Source of the DNA: Micropruina sp.
Lineage (GTDB): Bacteria > Actinomycetota > Actinomycetes > Propionibacteriales > Propionibacteriaceae
DNA length: 64,000 nucleotides
Assembly: GCA_016711205.1 (NCBI GenBank)
Contig: JADJTM010000001.1
Location: forward strand, 992,001 to 1,056,000
Direction: 5' to 3'
A program made the translations under genes and the position numbers. Below are positions 57,066-64,000 of the stretch, piece by piece (the stretch's first letter is position 1; each line of letters begins with the position of its first letter). The notes below the pieces were generated by a model. That model had not been told where the DNA came from. It saw only the letters and a list, made by a program, of their open reading frames with translations, and ran no database searches.

Positions 57066-57947
57066 TCAGTTGAGCCGGGTCAGCGCGACGACTTCGTAGG
57101 CCACTGCACCCGAGGGGTGCGTGCTGTGGCAGGTGAGCAGTTCGGGTGCCCGGGGACGATGCCGCACGTCCACCCGGTAGGTGCGTCCACCGGCGGCCAG
57201 GGTGACCGAGAACAGCGTCCCGTCGCGGCGCAGTCGCTGCACCCGCACCCCGTCCAGCTCGCGTAGGTCGAACCGGCTGCGCAGGGCGTGCTCGGCCGCC
57301 TGCTCGGGCCAGGGCACGGTGCAGTGGCCCCGGTAGTGCTCCAGGCTGACCAGCCCGGCCAGATGATCGGCGACCACCTGCGGTGCCTGCTCGGGGGTCA
57401 GCCTGCCGTAGCTGTGCGCCTCGGGCAGGATCAGCAGGTTGGCCGCGAACCGGTCACCGCCCAGGTGTGAGCTCTCCCAGACCAGGTCGGGCCAGCGCAG
57501 CGCCAGGGCCTCGGCCAGCGGACGTCCCCGCTCGGCACAGCAGGCGTCGTGCCGTCCGTGGGTGCAGACCAGCAGCAGCGGGTCGTCGTGCCGCTCCAGC
57601 CCCACGCCGGCGCCTCCGGCGATGGCCGACAGGTCGAGGTCGGCCACCTCGGCCAGGTTGTGCACCAGGGTGGTTTCGCACCAGCCGTGCCGCGCGTTCA
57701 CCACGAAGACGCGGCGGGGGCCGGCCAGGTAGCGTCCGGGCCGGCGGATCAGCAGCGGGCGCACCCCGAACTCATGTTGCCAGTGCAGCAACGGCTGCCG
57801 GACGGGGCCGGGCAACCGCTGGCTGCGCAAGATCTCCGGACCCCACGGGCCGGGATCCTCCAGCATCAGAAAGTGCCGCACCGTCGAGGCGGTGCCGGCC
57901 AGGGTTTCCCCACGCTGCTCGCTGGCCACCGAGCAGCGCAGGGTCAC
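57066..57947 (-). CDS. Sucrase/ferredoxin-like family protein
   Basis: The 293-residue product matches the Suc_Fer-like family, which has a thioredoxin-like [2Fe-2S] ferredoxin fold. Seen: CTHGRHDACCAERGRPLAE (Cys cluster, near residues 132-150), then SSHLGGDRFAANLLILPEAH, the family signature. An additional Cys is near the N-terminus. The ATG overlaps the stop of the JmjC/cupin oxygenase gene, so the two are translated together. It probably passes electrons to the oxygenase (inference). Confidence 0.88.
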   Translation of the reverse strand: MTLRCSVASEQRGETLAGTASTVRHFLMLEDPGPWGPEILRSQRLPGPVRQPLLHWQHEFGVRPLLIRRPGRYLAGPRRVFVVNARHGWCETTLVHNLAEVADLDLSAIAGGAGVGLERHDDPLLLVCTHGRHDACCAERGRPLAEALALRWPDLVWESSHLGGDRFAANLLILPEAHSYGRLTPEQAPQVVADHLAGLVSLEHYRGHCTVPWPEQAAEHALRSRFDLRELDGVRVQRLRRDGTLFSVTLAAGGRTYRVDVRHRPRAPELLTCHSTHPSGAVAYEVVALTRLN

Positions 57948-59065
57948 CGGACGACTTCCAGCAGCCCCTCGCGGACCAGGCGCCGGGTCAGCACGAGCGC
58001 GCCGGCGGCGTCCAGCTGGTGGTGCAGGTCGCTGGGCCGCAACTCGTGACGGGCCAGCACCGCGCGCACGGCCGGCTCGATGCGGGCCGGCACGGTCACC
58101 CTGCGGTCACCCAACAGCAGGTCGAGGTTGGCCCCGGACGTGCGCAGCAGGCACGTGCTGCCTGGACGCCGCCGCAGCAGCGTGTCGTCGGCGAGGGCGG
58201 GCGCGTCCAGTACGTCGAGCAGCGCGCCGCCGAGCAGCGGTTGGCGTCCGGTGGCGAAGCTGCGTTCCTGCCGGGCGACGACGGCCGCCGCGTCGGCGTC
58301 GCGCACCGCGTCGGCGAGACTCGCGAGCCGCTCGCGCAGGGCAGCTGCGAGTGCGTCCGGATCGTCGAACAGAGCCGCCGGCAGCGGATCGTCCGCATCG
58401 GCCAGCAGCGGGTCGACCACCCGCTTGAGCAGGTCGCGCCAGACGTAGCGGTTGATGCCCAGCGTGACGTGCAGGGACGCGGTCGCCTGCGTGCGAGCCG
58501 CGTGCGGGGTGCCGGTGGGCAGGTACATGGAGACGCCAGGCAGCATGTCGACTTGATGCGCGCCGGCGTCGTCGTGCACCTCCCACTGCTTGGCGCCGTA
58601 GGTCTGGAAGACGAACACGTCGTGGGTGTCGGAGTGCAGCGCGAAGCCTTGCGAGCCGGGCGGGGTCAGGTAGGCGTTGGCCTGGCAGGGATGGCCCAAC
58701 TGCTCCTCCAGGCCGCGGACGAGCGCGCGGAGCGGCTGCCAGTAGCGCTGCAGGCCCTGAAAGACGATCGTGGCGCCGTTCGCGAACTCGTCGAGCAGCC
58801 TGCGGGCATCGATCAGGCCGGTCAACTGCTGGCCGGCGATCGTGGCGTGCTTGGTGAAGCGCGACTCAGGCAGCACCGAGCCGCTCTTGGCGAGCCGGAT
58901 CTGCGGGGTGCGTAGGGCGGTTTCGGTGATCAGCTGGTCGGCCTGGTCGATGCCGAAGATGCCTTCGAGCAGACCGGGTTCGACCTGATGGACGAGGATC
59001 CGGCGACCCCAGACCTCGTTGATGAAGGTCTCGGGGTCGCCGGAGAGCAGGCGAAGCGGGTCCAT
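57944..59065 (-). CDS. JmjC/cupin-type Fe(II) and 2-oxoglutarate oxygenase
   Basis: The 373-residue product looks like YcfD/RoxA-type oxygenases that hydroxylate a peptide or protein. The iron site is visible: His144 and Asp146 in FALHSDTHDVFVFQ, and the distal His188 in YLPTGTPHAART, with GDMLYLPP-like context (here VDMLPGVSMYLPTG). A C-terminal winged-helix-like part (VREGLLEVV at the end) is also typical of the family. It starts 2 nt after the stop of the Asp/Gly-repeat peptide gene and overlaps the ferredoxin-like gene. The peptide is the obvious candidate substrate (inference). Confidence 0.88.
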   Translation of the reverse strand: MDPLRLLSGDPETFINEVWGRRILVHQVEPGLLEGIFGIDQADQLITETALRTPQIRLAKSGSVLPESRFTKHATIAGQQLTGLIDARRLLDEFANGATIVFQGLQRYWQPLRALVRGLEEQLGHPCQANAYLTPPGSQGFALHSDTHDVFVFQTYGAKQWEVHDDAGAHQVDMLPGVSMYLPTGTPHAARTQATASLHVTLGINRYVWRDLLKRVVDPLLADADDPLPAALFDDPDALAAALRERLASLADAVRDADAAAVVARQERSFATGRQPLLGGALLDVLDAPALADDTLLRRRPGSTCLLRTSGANLDLLLGDRRVTVPARIEPAVRAVLARHELRPSDLHHQLDAAGALVLTRRLVREGLLEVVR

Positions 59066-59067
59066 GC

Positions 59068-59313
59068 TCAGGCGTTCACTCCGTCGGTGCCATCGGTGCC
59101 GTCACCATCGGCGCCGTCCGTGCCGTCGGTTCCGTCGCCGTCCTTGCCGTCGGTGCCATCACCGTCGGTGCCGTCCGTGCCGTCGCCGTCCGTGCCGTCA
59201 CCGTCGCTGCCGCCACCATCGACGCCGTCCGCGTCACCGATCGGTCCGGAGCCCGGCACCGCGTCGGTGCTGATCTCTTCGTCGGACAGGCTTTCCTTGG
59301 GGGTCTCGCTCAT
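59068..59313 (-). CDS. Asp/Gly-rich repeat peptide, candidate modified peptide
   Basis: The 81-residue product has a short leader-like start (MSETPKESLSDEEISTDAV) and a C-terminal half built of DG, TDG and DGDG units (for example GDGTDGTDGDGTDGKDG), ending VNA. It has no Cys and no membrane helix. It resembles Ca-binding loop sequences, but the length is too short for a known EF-hand. The ATG follows GAAGGAG. It is first in the operon with the JmjC oxygenase and ferredoxin-like protein, as a precursor peptide would be. Confidence 0.8.
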   Translation of the reverse strand: MSETPKESLSDEEISTDAVPGSGPIGDADGVDGGGSDGDGTDGDGTDGTDGDGTDGKDGDGTDGTDGADGDGTDGTDGVNA

Positions 59314-59419
59314 GTCGCTCCTTCGGATCGGTCGCCAAGGCGCGGCGACAAGGGGTTGTAGGGCGACCTTAGCCCGGCCGCGCACGTCCGGCCAGCCCCT
59401 CACAGGTGAGAGGGGCGCG

Positions 59420-59700
59420 ACTGATAATGGGGACGGTTCCTTTACCTGTCGGCAGCGGGTTGGACCCAGGCCTACCGGCCCAGCCAAGTCAGGGCTCGGC
59501 GAACGCGACTGATAATGGGGACGGTTCCTTTACCTGTCGCAGGCGAGCGAGGAAATCGAATCTGGCTAGGCATTTCTCCTTATGGGCGACAGGAAAAGGA
59601 ACCGTCCCCATTACCCGTCGGGCACCCATCCTCCCGTCGGTCATCCTCCCGTCGGTCACCGTGGGCGACAGGTAAAGGAACCGTCCCCAATACCGGTCGG
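59420..59700. repeat. GGGGACGG palindromic repeat cluster, four units
   Basis: Two units read TGATAATGGGGACGGTTCC (59426 and 59508) and two the opposite way, AAAGGAACCGTCCCCA (59589 and 59671). Ends show CGACAGG and CCTGTCG arms. Together with the promoter region of the peptide gene they fill the gap 59314-59702. Confidence 0.88.
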
Positions 59701-59702
59701 CA

Positions 59703-60455
59703 TCAACCGATCGGCGACAGATAGACGACGATGCGGTCGATGATGTCCTGCTCCGCCTGCTCGCGACGCACCGTCGGCACCCCGTCGCCCTGCTGCGGAC
59801 CGTAGCGTCCGAAGAACGCGTGCACCGCGCCCGGAACGACCTCCAGCCGGCTGGACGGCGACAGTTGCGTCATCCCGGCCCGGACCTTTGCCGCATCGGC
59901 CACCTGATCGTGCTCGGCGAGCAGCGAGAGCCCGCCGAACCGGGTCGTGGTCAGATCGACGCCGCCGGCGGGGTAGGCCGCCAGCAGGACGAGGCCGCTG
60001 AGCTGGTCGGCGTGCCGCGCGGCGTAGTCGGCCGCCATCGCGCCCCCCAAGGAATGGCCGCCGATCACCACCGGACGTTCCGCGGCGTAGCGCCCGATCA
60101 GGCCGTCGGCACGGTCCTTGCCGGTCACCGCGAGGTCGGCGAAGAACTCCGGAATCACCGTGTGGACGCCGTGCTCGGCCAGCGCCCGGCCGAGCCACTC
60201 GTAGGCCTGTGGACGCACCAGCCCGCCCGGATACAGCACCAGCAGCAGGTCCCCGTCCGACGTGGCGGGTTTGATCGAGAGCACCCGGCCACCCACATCG
60301 TCCACGCTCACCCGGGCCTGCGCGCTGGCGGCGTCGCTGATTGCGTCCTGCCCGATCATCAGCGCCGGCCGCACCACGAAGGGCTGCACCCAGGCGACGC
60401 CGTACCCGAGCAGGCCGACGAGGGCAAGCAACAGAATGCTCCGGACGCGCTTCAT
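59703..60455 (-). CDS. Alpha/beta hydrolase, membrane-anchored
   Basis: The 250-residue product has one N-terminal membrane helix (ILLLALVGLLGYGVAWV) and an alpha/beta-hydrolase fold: VLYPGGLVRPQAYEW, the nucleophile in VVIGGHSLGGAMAADYA (GHSLG), an acid region near LSLLAEHDQVAD and the His in VPGAVHAFFGRYG. Substrate unknown. It is divergent from efeU. Confidence 0.85.
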   Translation of the reverse strand: MKRVRSILLLALVGLLGYGVAWVQPFVVRPALMIGQDAISDAASAQARVSVDDVGGRVLSIKPATSDGDLLLVLYPGGLVRPQAYEWLGRALAEHGVHTVIPEFFADLAVTGKDRADGLIGRYAAERPVVIGGHSLGGAMAADYAARHADQLSGLVLLAAYPAGGVDLTTTRFGGLSLLAEHDQVADAAKVRAGMTQLSPSSRLEVVPGAVHAFFGRYGPQQGDGVPTVRREQAEQDIIDRIVVYLSPIG

Positions 60456-60528
60456 GGGGTGAGCCTAGGCCGACACCCACCCGTCCAGATTCGCGCCGTG
60501 CCAGCGCAATCGCCGGTTGTCCTTTAGG

Positions 60529-60547
60529 GTAGGCAAAGCTAACCTGC
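60529..60547 (+). promoter_or_regulatory. IdeR/DtxR-like iron box upstream of efeU
   Basis: GTAGGCAAAGCTAACCTGC fits the TTAGGTTAGSCTAACCTAA pattern in the right half exactly (CTAACCT) and in the left half in part (TAGG..A). It lies about 64 bp before the efeU start, where an iron-responsive repressor would block transcription. It has not been scored against a matrix. Confidence 0.6.
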
Positions 60548-60610
60548 TTGTGCGACCGGCCAACACCCGACCGTGGCGCAAGTCCCTTGACCACGAACTG
60601 CGGAATCGAC

Positions 60611-62206
60611 GTGCTGGCAACCTTCATCATCGGCCTGCGTGAGGGCCTCGAAGCGGCCCTCATCGTCGGCATCATCGCTGCGTTCCTCAAGCGCAACGGA
60701 CGCTCCCTCACCCCCATGCTGATCGGCGTCGCCGCCGCGGTGCTGGTCAGCCTGGGCGTAGGCATCGGCCTCAAACTGGTCGAGCAGAGCCTGCCGCAGG
60801 CCGCCCAGGAGGGCATGGAAGCGGTCATCGGCATCGTCGCGATCGTGTTCGTCACCGGCATGGTCGTGTGGATGAACACCAACGCCCGCGGGCTCAAGCG
60901 CGAACTCGAATCCACCGCGAGCGAGGCCCTCGGCGAGGGCACCACACGCGCCCTGGTCGTGATGGCGTTCCTGGCCGTGCTCAAGGAGGGATTCGAGACG
61001 TCGGTGTTTCTGCTCGCCACGTTCTCGGCCTCGACCAACGCCGGGCTGGCGGCCACCGGCGCCGCGCTGGGCATTCTGACCGCGGTGGTGATCGGCTACG
61101 GCCTCTACACCGGCGGCATGAAGCTCAACCTGGGCAAGTTCTTCAGCTACACCAGCGGCTTTCTGCTGCTTGTCGCGGCCGGCCTGGTGGTGAACACGCT
61201 GGGCACAATGCGCGAGGCCGGCTGGCTCAACGCCGGCCAGCAGCGCACCGTCGACCTGAGCTGGCTCGCTCCCCCGGGCTCGGTGCAGGGCGCCCTGTTC
61301 ACCGGGGTGCTGGGCATTCCGCCCTACCCGGTGCTGATTCAGGTGGTGGGCTGGTTCGCCTACCTGATCCCGATGGCGCTGTACCTGTACTGGCCGAAGA
61401 AGCACCGGCCCGGCCCGCGCACCGCCGTCCGGCTGCGGTACGGGATCGCCGGCGCCCTTGCGCTGGCGGCCGTGGTGCTGTTCGTCGCGCTGGGTCCGGC
61501 CACGATGGCGCCCCTGGGCGCCGCCACCCTCATCGACGGCAGCGGCGCGACGGCCGGCACGGTCGCCTTCCAGGGGTCCGTGGCCACCGTCGCGACCGGC
61601 GCGAGCCAGACGTCCATGCCGTTGACGCAGGGCGTCACCGCAGCGCACGGCAGCGTCCCGGACGCCGTGGCGTACTCGCAATCGCTGGACGCGCCGATGA
61701 CCGCACTGCCGACGACGCTCACTTTGGACGAACTCGTGCTGCTCAACGGCTCGCGGCTGCCGGTCGGCGTCAACCCGGACGCGGCGCCGGGCCCGTTCGC
61801 CGCGACCTGGACGAGCGCCGGCGAGCGCACCCTGTGGCTGGCCGGCGGCGAGATTCTCGACTTCAGCCAGGGCACGACGACCACCGTGACGATCAGTGGC
61901 GGCGGGCTGCCGAACGCCCGCACCCTGACCGTCGCGGGCACACTCCCCGACGGCACCGCGCTTTCGTCCGGCACGCTGAGCGTCGATCCGGCCCGGGTCG
62001 CGGCCGCCGAGGCCGCTGCCCAGCAACTCCGTGCCGACCAGCTGGAACGCGACTTCTGGGGCCGCACGTTCCCGGTGCTGCTGCTGGTTGCGGCCCTGCC
62101 CACCCTGCTTTCCGCCGTACGTGCCCAGCGCCGGCTCGCCCCGGCGTCTGAACGACCGGACGCCGCACCAAAGATCGAATCAAGGAGGAATCTCAATGTC
62201 TCGTAA
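60611..62206 (+). CDS. efeU: Iron permease EfeU (FTR1 family)
   Basis: EfeU moves iron through the membrane after oxidation. The 531-residue product has the iron-binding motif LREGLEAALIVG near the N-terminus (REGLE, residues 10-14) and KEGFETSVFLL further on. About seven membrane helices are followed by an extra extracellular region (residues about 290-490) and a last helix. The GTG at 60611 is the likely start; TTG 60588 is an alternative. The large extracellular insert is longer than in the E. coli type. Its stop overlaps the efeO start. Confidence 0.92.
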   Translation: MLATFIIGLREGLEAALIVGIIAAFLKRNGRSLTPMLIGVAAAVLVSLGVGIGLKLVEQSLPQAAQEGMEAVIGIVAIVFVTGMVVWMNTNARGLKRELESTASEALGEGTTRALVVMAFLAVLKEGFETSVFLLATFSASTNAGLAATGAALGILTAVVIGYGLYTGGMKLNLGKFFSYTSGFLLLVAAGLVVNTLGTMREAGWLNAGQQRTVDLSWLAPPGSVQGALFTGVLGIPPYPVLIQVVGWFAYLIPMALYLYWPKKHRPGPRTAVRLRYGIAGALALAAVVLFVALGPATMAPLGAATLIDGSGATAGTVAFQGSVATVATGASQTSMPLTQGVTAAHGSVPDAVAYSQSLDAPMTALPTTLTLDELVLLNGSRLPVGVNPDAAPGPFAATWTSAGERTLWLAGGEILDFSQGTTTTVTISGGGLPNARTLTVAGTLPDGTALSSGTLSVDPARVAAAEAAAQQLRADQLERDFWGRTFPVLLLVAALPTLLSAVRAQRRLAPASERPDAAPKIESRRNLNVS

Positions 62207-63449
62207 GCTCCGAGCCGCTGTCGGCCTCACCGTGGCCGCGGTGGCCCTCACCACCGCGGCGTGTGCCACCACCGCCCCCACCACAGCGGGCACCAGCACA
62301 GCCCCAGCCGCGTCCGGCGCAGCTGACGGCTCCGCGCCGGTGAGCAACGGCGCCGCCCAGATCAAGGTCACCCTGACCAACAACGGCAACGACACGTGCA
62401 CCCCCGACTTCACCACCGCCGCCGCGGGGCCGGTCACGTTCACCGTCGAGAACCTCAGCGCCGCGGCCATCACCGAGGTCGAGCTGCAGAACGAACTGAA
62501 GATCCTCGGCGAGAAGGAGAACCTGGCGCCGGGCCTGCCCGCGTCCAGCTTCACCGTGACCCTGGACGGCGGCTCGTACACCCTGTACTGCCTGGGCGCC
62601 ACTCCCGAAACGCAGACGTTCACCGTCACAGGCCAGGCCGCCGCGGCACCCACCGGCAGCACCGCCAGCCTGCTCAACCAGGGCACCACGGACTACGCCA
62701 CCTGGGTGGTCGGGCAGTCCGAAGAGTTGCAGGTCGCCGTCACCAACCTGAAGGCCGCGATCGACGCCGGCGACCTGGCCAAGTCGAAGACCGCGTACGT
62801 GAACGCGCGCACCTTCTACGAGAAGATCGAATCCGACGTCGAGGGCTTCGTGATGCCCGGCTTCAAGGTGAGCGACAACAAGGGCAACCTCGACTACCTG
62901 ATAGATATGCGGGCGTCCAATCTGGACGAGGCGGTGGGCTGGTCGGGCTTCCACGCGATCGAGCGTGACCTGTGGAAGACCGGTGCGATCGGCGCCGCGA
63001 CCAAGAAGTACGCCGCCGACCTCGACACCAACGTCGGCAAGCTGGTCGTGGTGGTGAAGACCCTCGAGTTCAAGCCCGAGGATCTGGCCAACGGTGCCGC
63101 CGCCCTGCTCGAAGAGGTGCAGTCGAACAAGATCACCGGCGAGGAGGAGGAGTTCAGCCACACCGACCTGTCGGACTTCGCCGCCAACGTCGAGGGTGCC
63201 CGGCAGGCGTTCGCCTACCTTCAGCCCGGCCTGGAGAAGATCGACGCCGACCTGATGACGAGCGTCGTCACTCAGTTCGGCAACGTGGACGCCGAGTTGG
63301 CCGAGTTGCGCGACAACTCCGCACCGGGTGGCTACCTGGTGTGGAACGAGGCCAACCGGGCCAAGCACCGCAAGGCCCTGAGCCAGGCGGTGCTGGGGCT
63401 GCAGCAGCCGATGCAGAAGATCGCCGAAAAGGTCGCCACCGCCAAGTGA
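62196..63449 (+). CDS. efeO: EfeO-like iron uptake lipoprotein
   Basis: EfeO takes up iron outside the membrane and hands it to EfeU. The 417-residue product starts with a signal peptide and lipobox (ALTTAAC), then a cupredoxin-like domain, and then the M75 domain with the HxxE-type metal motif GFHAIERDLW. The ATG follows AAGGAGGAA and lies inside the end of efeU. It follows the efeU-efeO-efeB order. Confidence 0.95.
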   Translation: MSRKLRAAVGLTVAAVALTTAACATTAPTTAGTSTAPAASGAADGSAPVSNGAAQIKVTLTNNGNDTCTPDFTTAAAGPVTFTVENLSAAAITEVELQNELKILGEKENLAPGLPASSFTVTLDGGSYTLYCLGATPETQTFTVTGQAAAAPTGSTASLLNQGTTDYATWVVGQSEELQVAVTNLKAAIDAGDLAKSKTAYVNARTFYEKIESDVEGFVMPGFKVSDNKGNLDYLIDMRASNLDEAVGWSGFHAIERDLWKTGAIGAATKKYAADLDTNVGKLVVVVKTLEFKPEDLANGAAALLEEVQSNKITGEEEEFSHTDLSDFAANVEGARQAFAYLQPGLEKIDADLMTSVVTQFGNVDAELAELRDNSAPGGYLVWNEANRAKHRKALSQAVLGLQQPMQKIAEKVATAK

Positions 63450-63477
63450 GCGACGCATCGCAGGGGAATGAAGGGTC

Positions 63478-64000
63478 ATGACCGAGAACGCTGACGAACC
63501 CGCGCGGGCTGCTGCCGGGCCAGCATCGTCCGAGGGTGCTCAAGCCAGCACCGCCGCCGTCTCGCGGCGCCGACTGATCGTCGGTGCCGCGGGCACGGCC
63601 GCGGCGGGGGCAGCGCTCGGCGCCGGCGTGACCGCCGCGGTGCTGGGCTCGAACGAGCGCGGGGCGGCGTCCGTGCCGGGGGCGAGCGGCACCGACTCGG
63701 TCGACCTGACCCGGAGCGTCCCCTTCTACGACCAGGTGCACCAAGTCGGCATCCGGACGCCCCCGCAGCGGCACTGCGTCTACATGACGTTCAACCTGAC
63801 CGCCGGTGCGACCCAGCAGTCGTTGCAGGTGCTGCTGGCCCGCTGGTCGGCGGCGATCTCGCAGCTCGTCCAGGGCAAGTCGATCGGACCGATCGAGCCC
63901 TCCCGTCCGGACGCGGTCAGCGTCGACACCGGCGAGGCGTCCGGGCTGGCGCCGGCCTCGCTGACCGTGACCGTGGGCCTGGGTCCGGGTGTGTTCGACG
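63478..64000 (+). CDS. efeB: EfeB-like DyP-type peroxidase, N-terminal part (cut by window end)
   Basis: EfeB is a Tat-exported haem peroxidase of the DyP type. The available 174 residues begin with a long N-terminus and a twin-arginine signal (SRRRLIVGAAGTAAAGAALG). Then comes VPFYDQVHQVGIRTPPQRHC, the DyP start that matches EfeB homologues, and VYMTFNLTAGATQQSLQVLL. The ATG is preceded by GAAGGG. The haem-binding part lies outside the window. Confidence 0.93.
   Translation, partial: MTENADEPARAAAGPASSEGAQASTAAVSRRRLIVGAAGTAAAGAALGAGVTAAVLGSNERGAASVPGASGTDSVDLTRSVPFYDQVHQVGIRTPPQRHCVYMTFNLTAGATQQSLQVLLARWSAAISQLVQGKSIGPIEPSRPDAVSVDTGEASGLAPASLTVTVGLGPGVFD

Overview
The window is a 64 kb piece of a high-GC actinobacterial chromosome. 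Gene content and order (mtrA-mtrB-lpqB near comF-hpf-secA, prfB-ftsE-ftsX-smpB, a fasR-fabD-fabH-acpP-fabF type II fatty-acid cluster, DUF3052 beside aceE, an actinobacterial tmRNA) fit Actinomycetota, possibly a Propionibacteriales-type genome. The exact genus cannot be read from the sequence. Most genes are chromosomal housekeeping, but the intergenic spaces carry several dispersed repeat families.

Layout, left to right: a partial wax-ester-synthase-like gene; secA, a YcaQ-like gene and hpf; amt-glnK on the plus strand behind a GlnR-like site; a ComF-like gene, lpqB, mtrB, mtrA and yqgE; the tmRNA gene; two small accessory genes. Next come two insertion sequences with visible ends and target duplications: an IS3-type element (15674-17019, GAT duplication) and an IS481-type element (17094-18604, 14-bp duplication). 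A three-gene minus-strand unit follows, made of a processive GT2 synthase, an HlyD-like adaptor and a GH81 beta-1,3-glucanase, which looks like an exopolysaccharide machine. Then smpB with a doubly frameshifted DUF2207 gene, an EnvC-like M23 protein, ftsX, ftsE and prfB, followed by an RskA-type anti-sigma factor, an ECF sigma factor and a fasciclin-domain protein.

The middle holds tRNA-Val, DUF3052, aceE, a frameshifted PHP-domain gene, a VapBC-type pair and the fatty-acid synthesis cluster. After that come DUF3145, a ChaB-like gene, a crotonase and a moxR-DUF58-VWA-VWA operon. The right end holds a repeat-tailed membrane protein with a HAD phosphatase, a serine hydrolase, a PanE-like dehydrogenase, and a compact operon of an Asp/Gly-repeat peptide, a JmjC/cupin oxygenase and a sucrase/ferredoxin-like protein. 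It ends with an alpha/beta hydrolase and the iron-uptake genes efeU-efeO-efeB (cut by the window end) behind an IdeR/DtxR-like box.

The best candidates for undescribed biology are the repeat-peptide/oxygenase/ferredoxin operon (57066-59313) and the GT2-HlyD-GH81 operon (18916-23620). Several intergenic repeat families also stand out: a MITE-like family with 24-bp ends, a palindromic family with a GGGGACGGTTCC core, and the GATCCCGG palindrome clusters. All functions are inferred from sequence; no searches were run.
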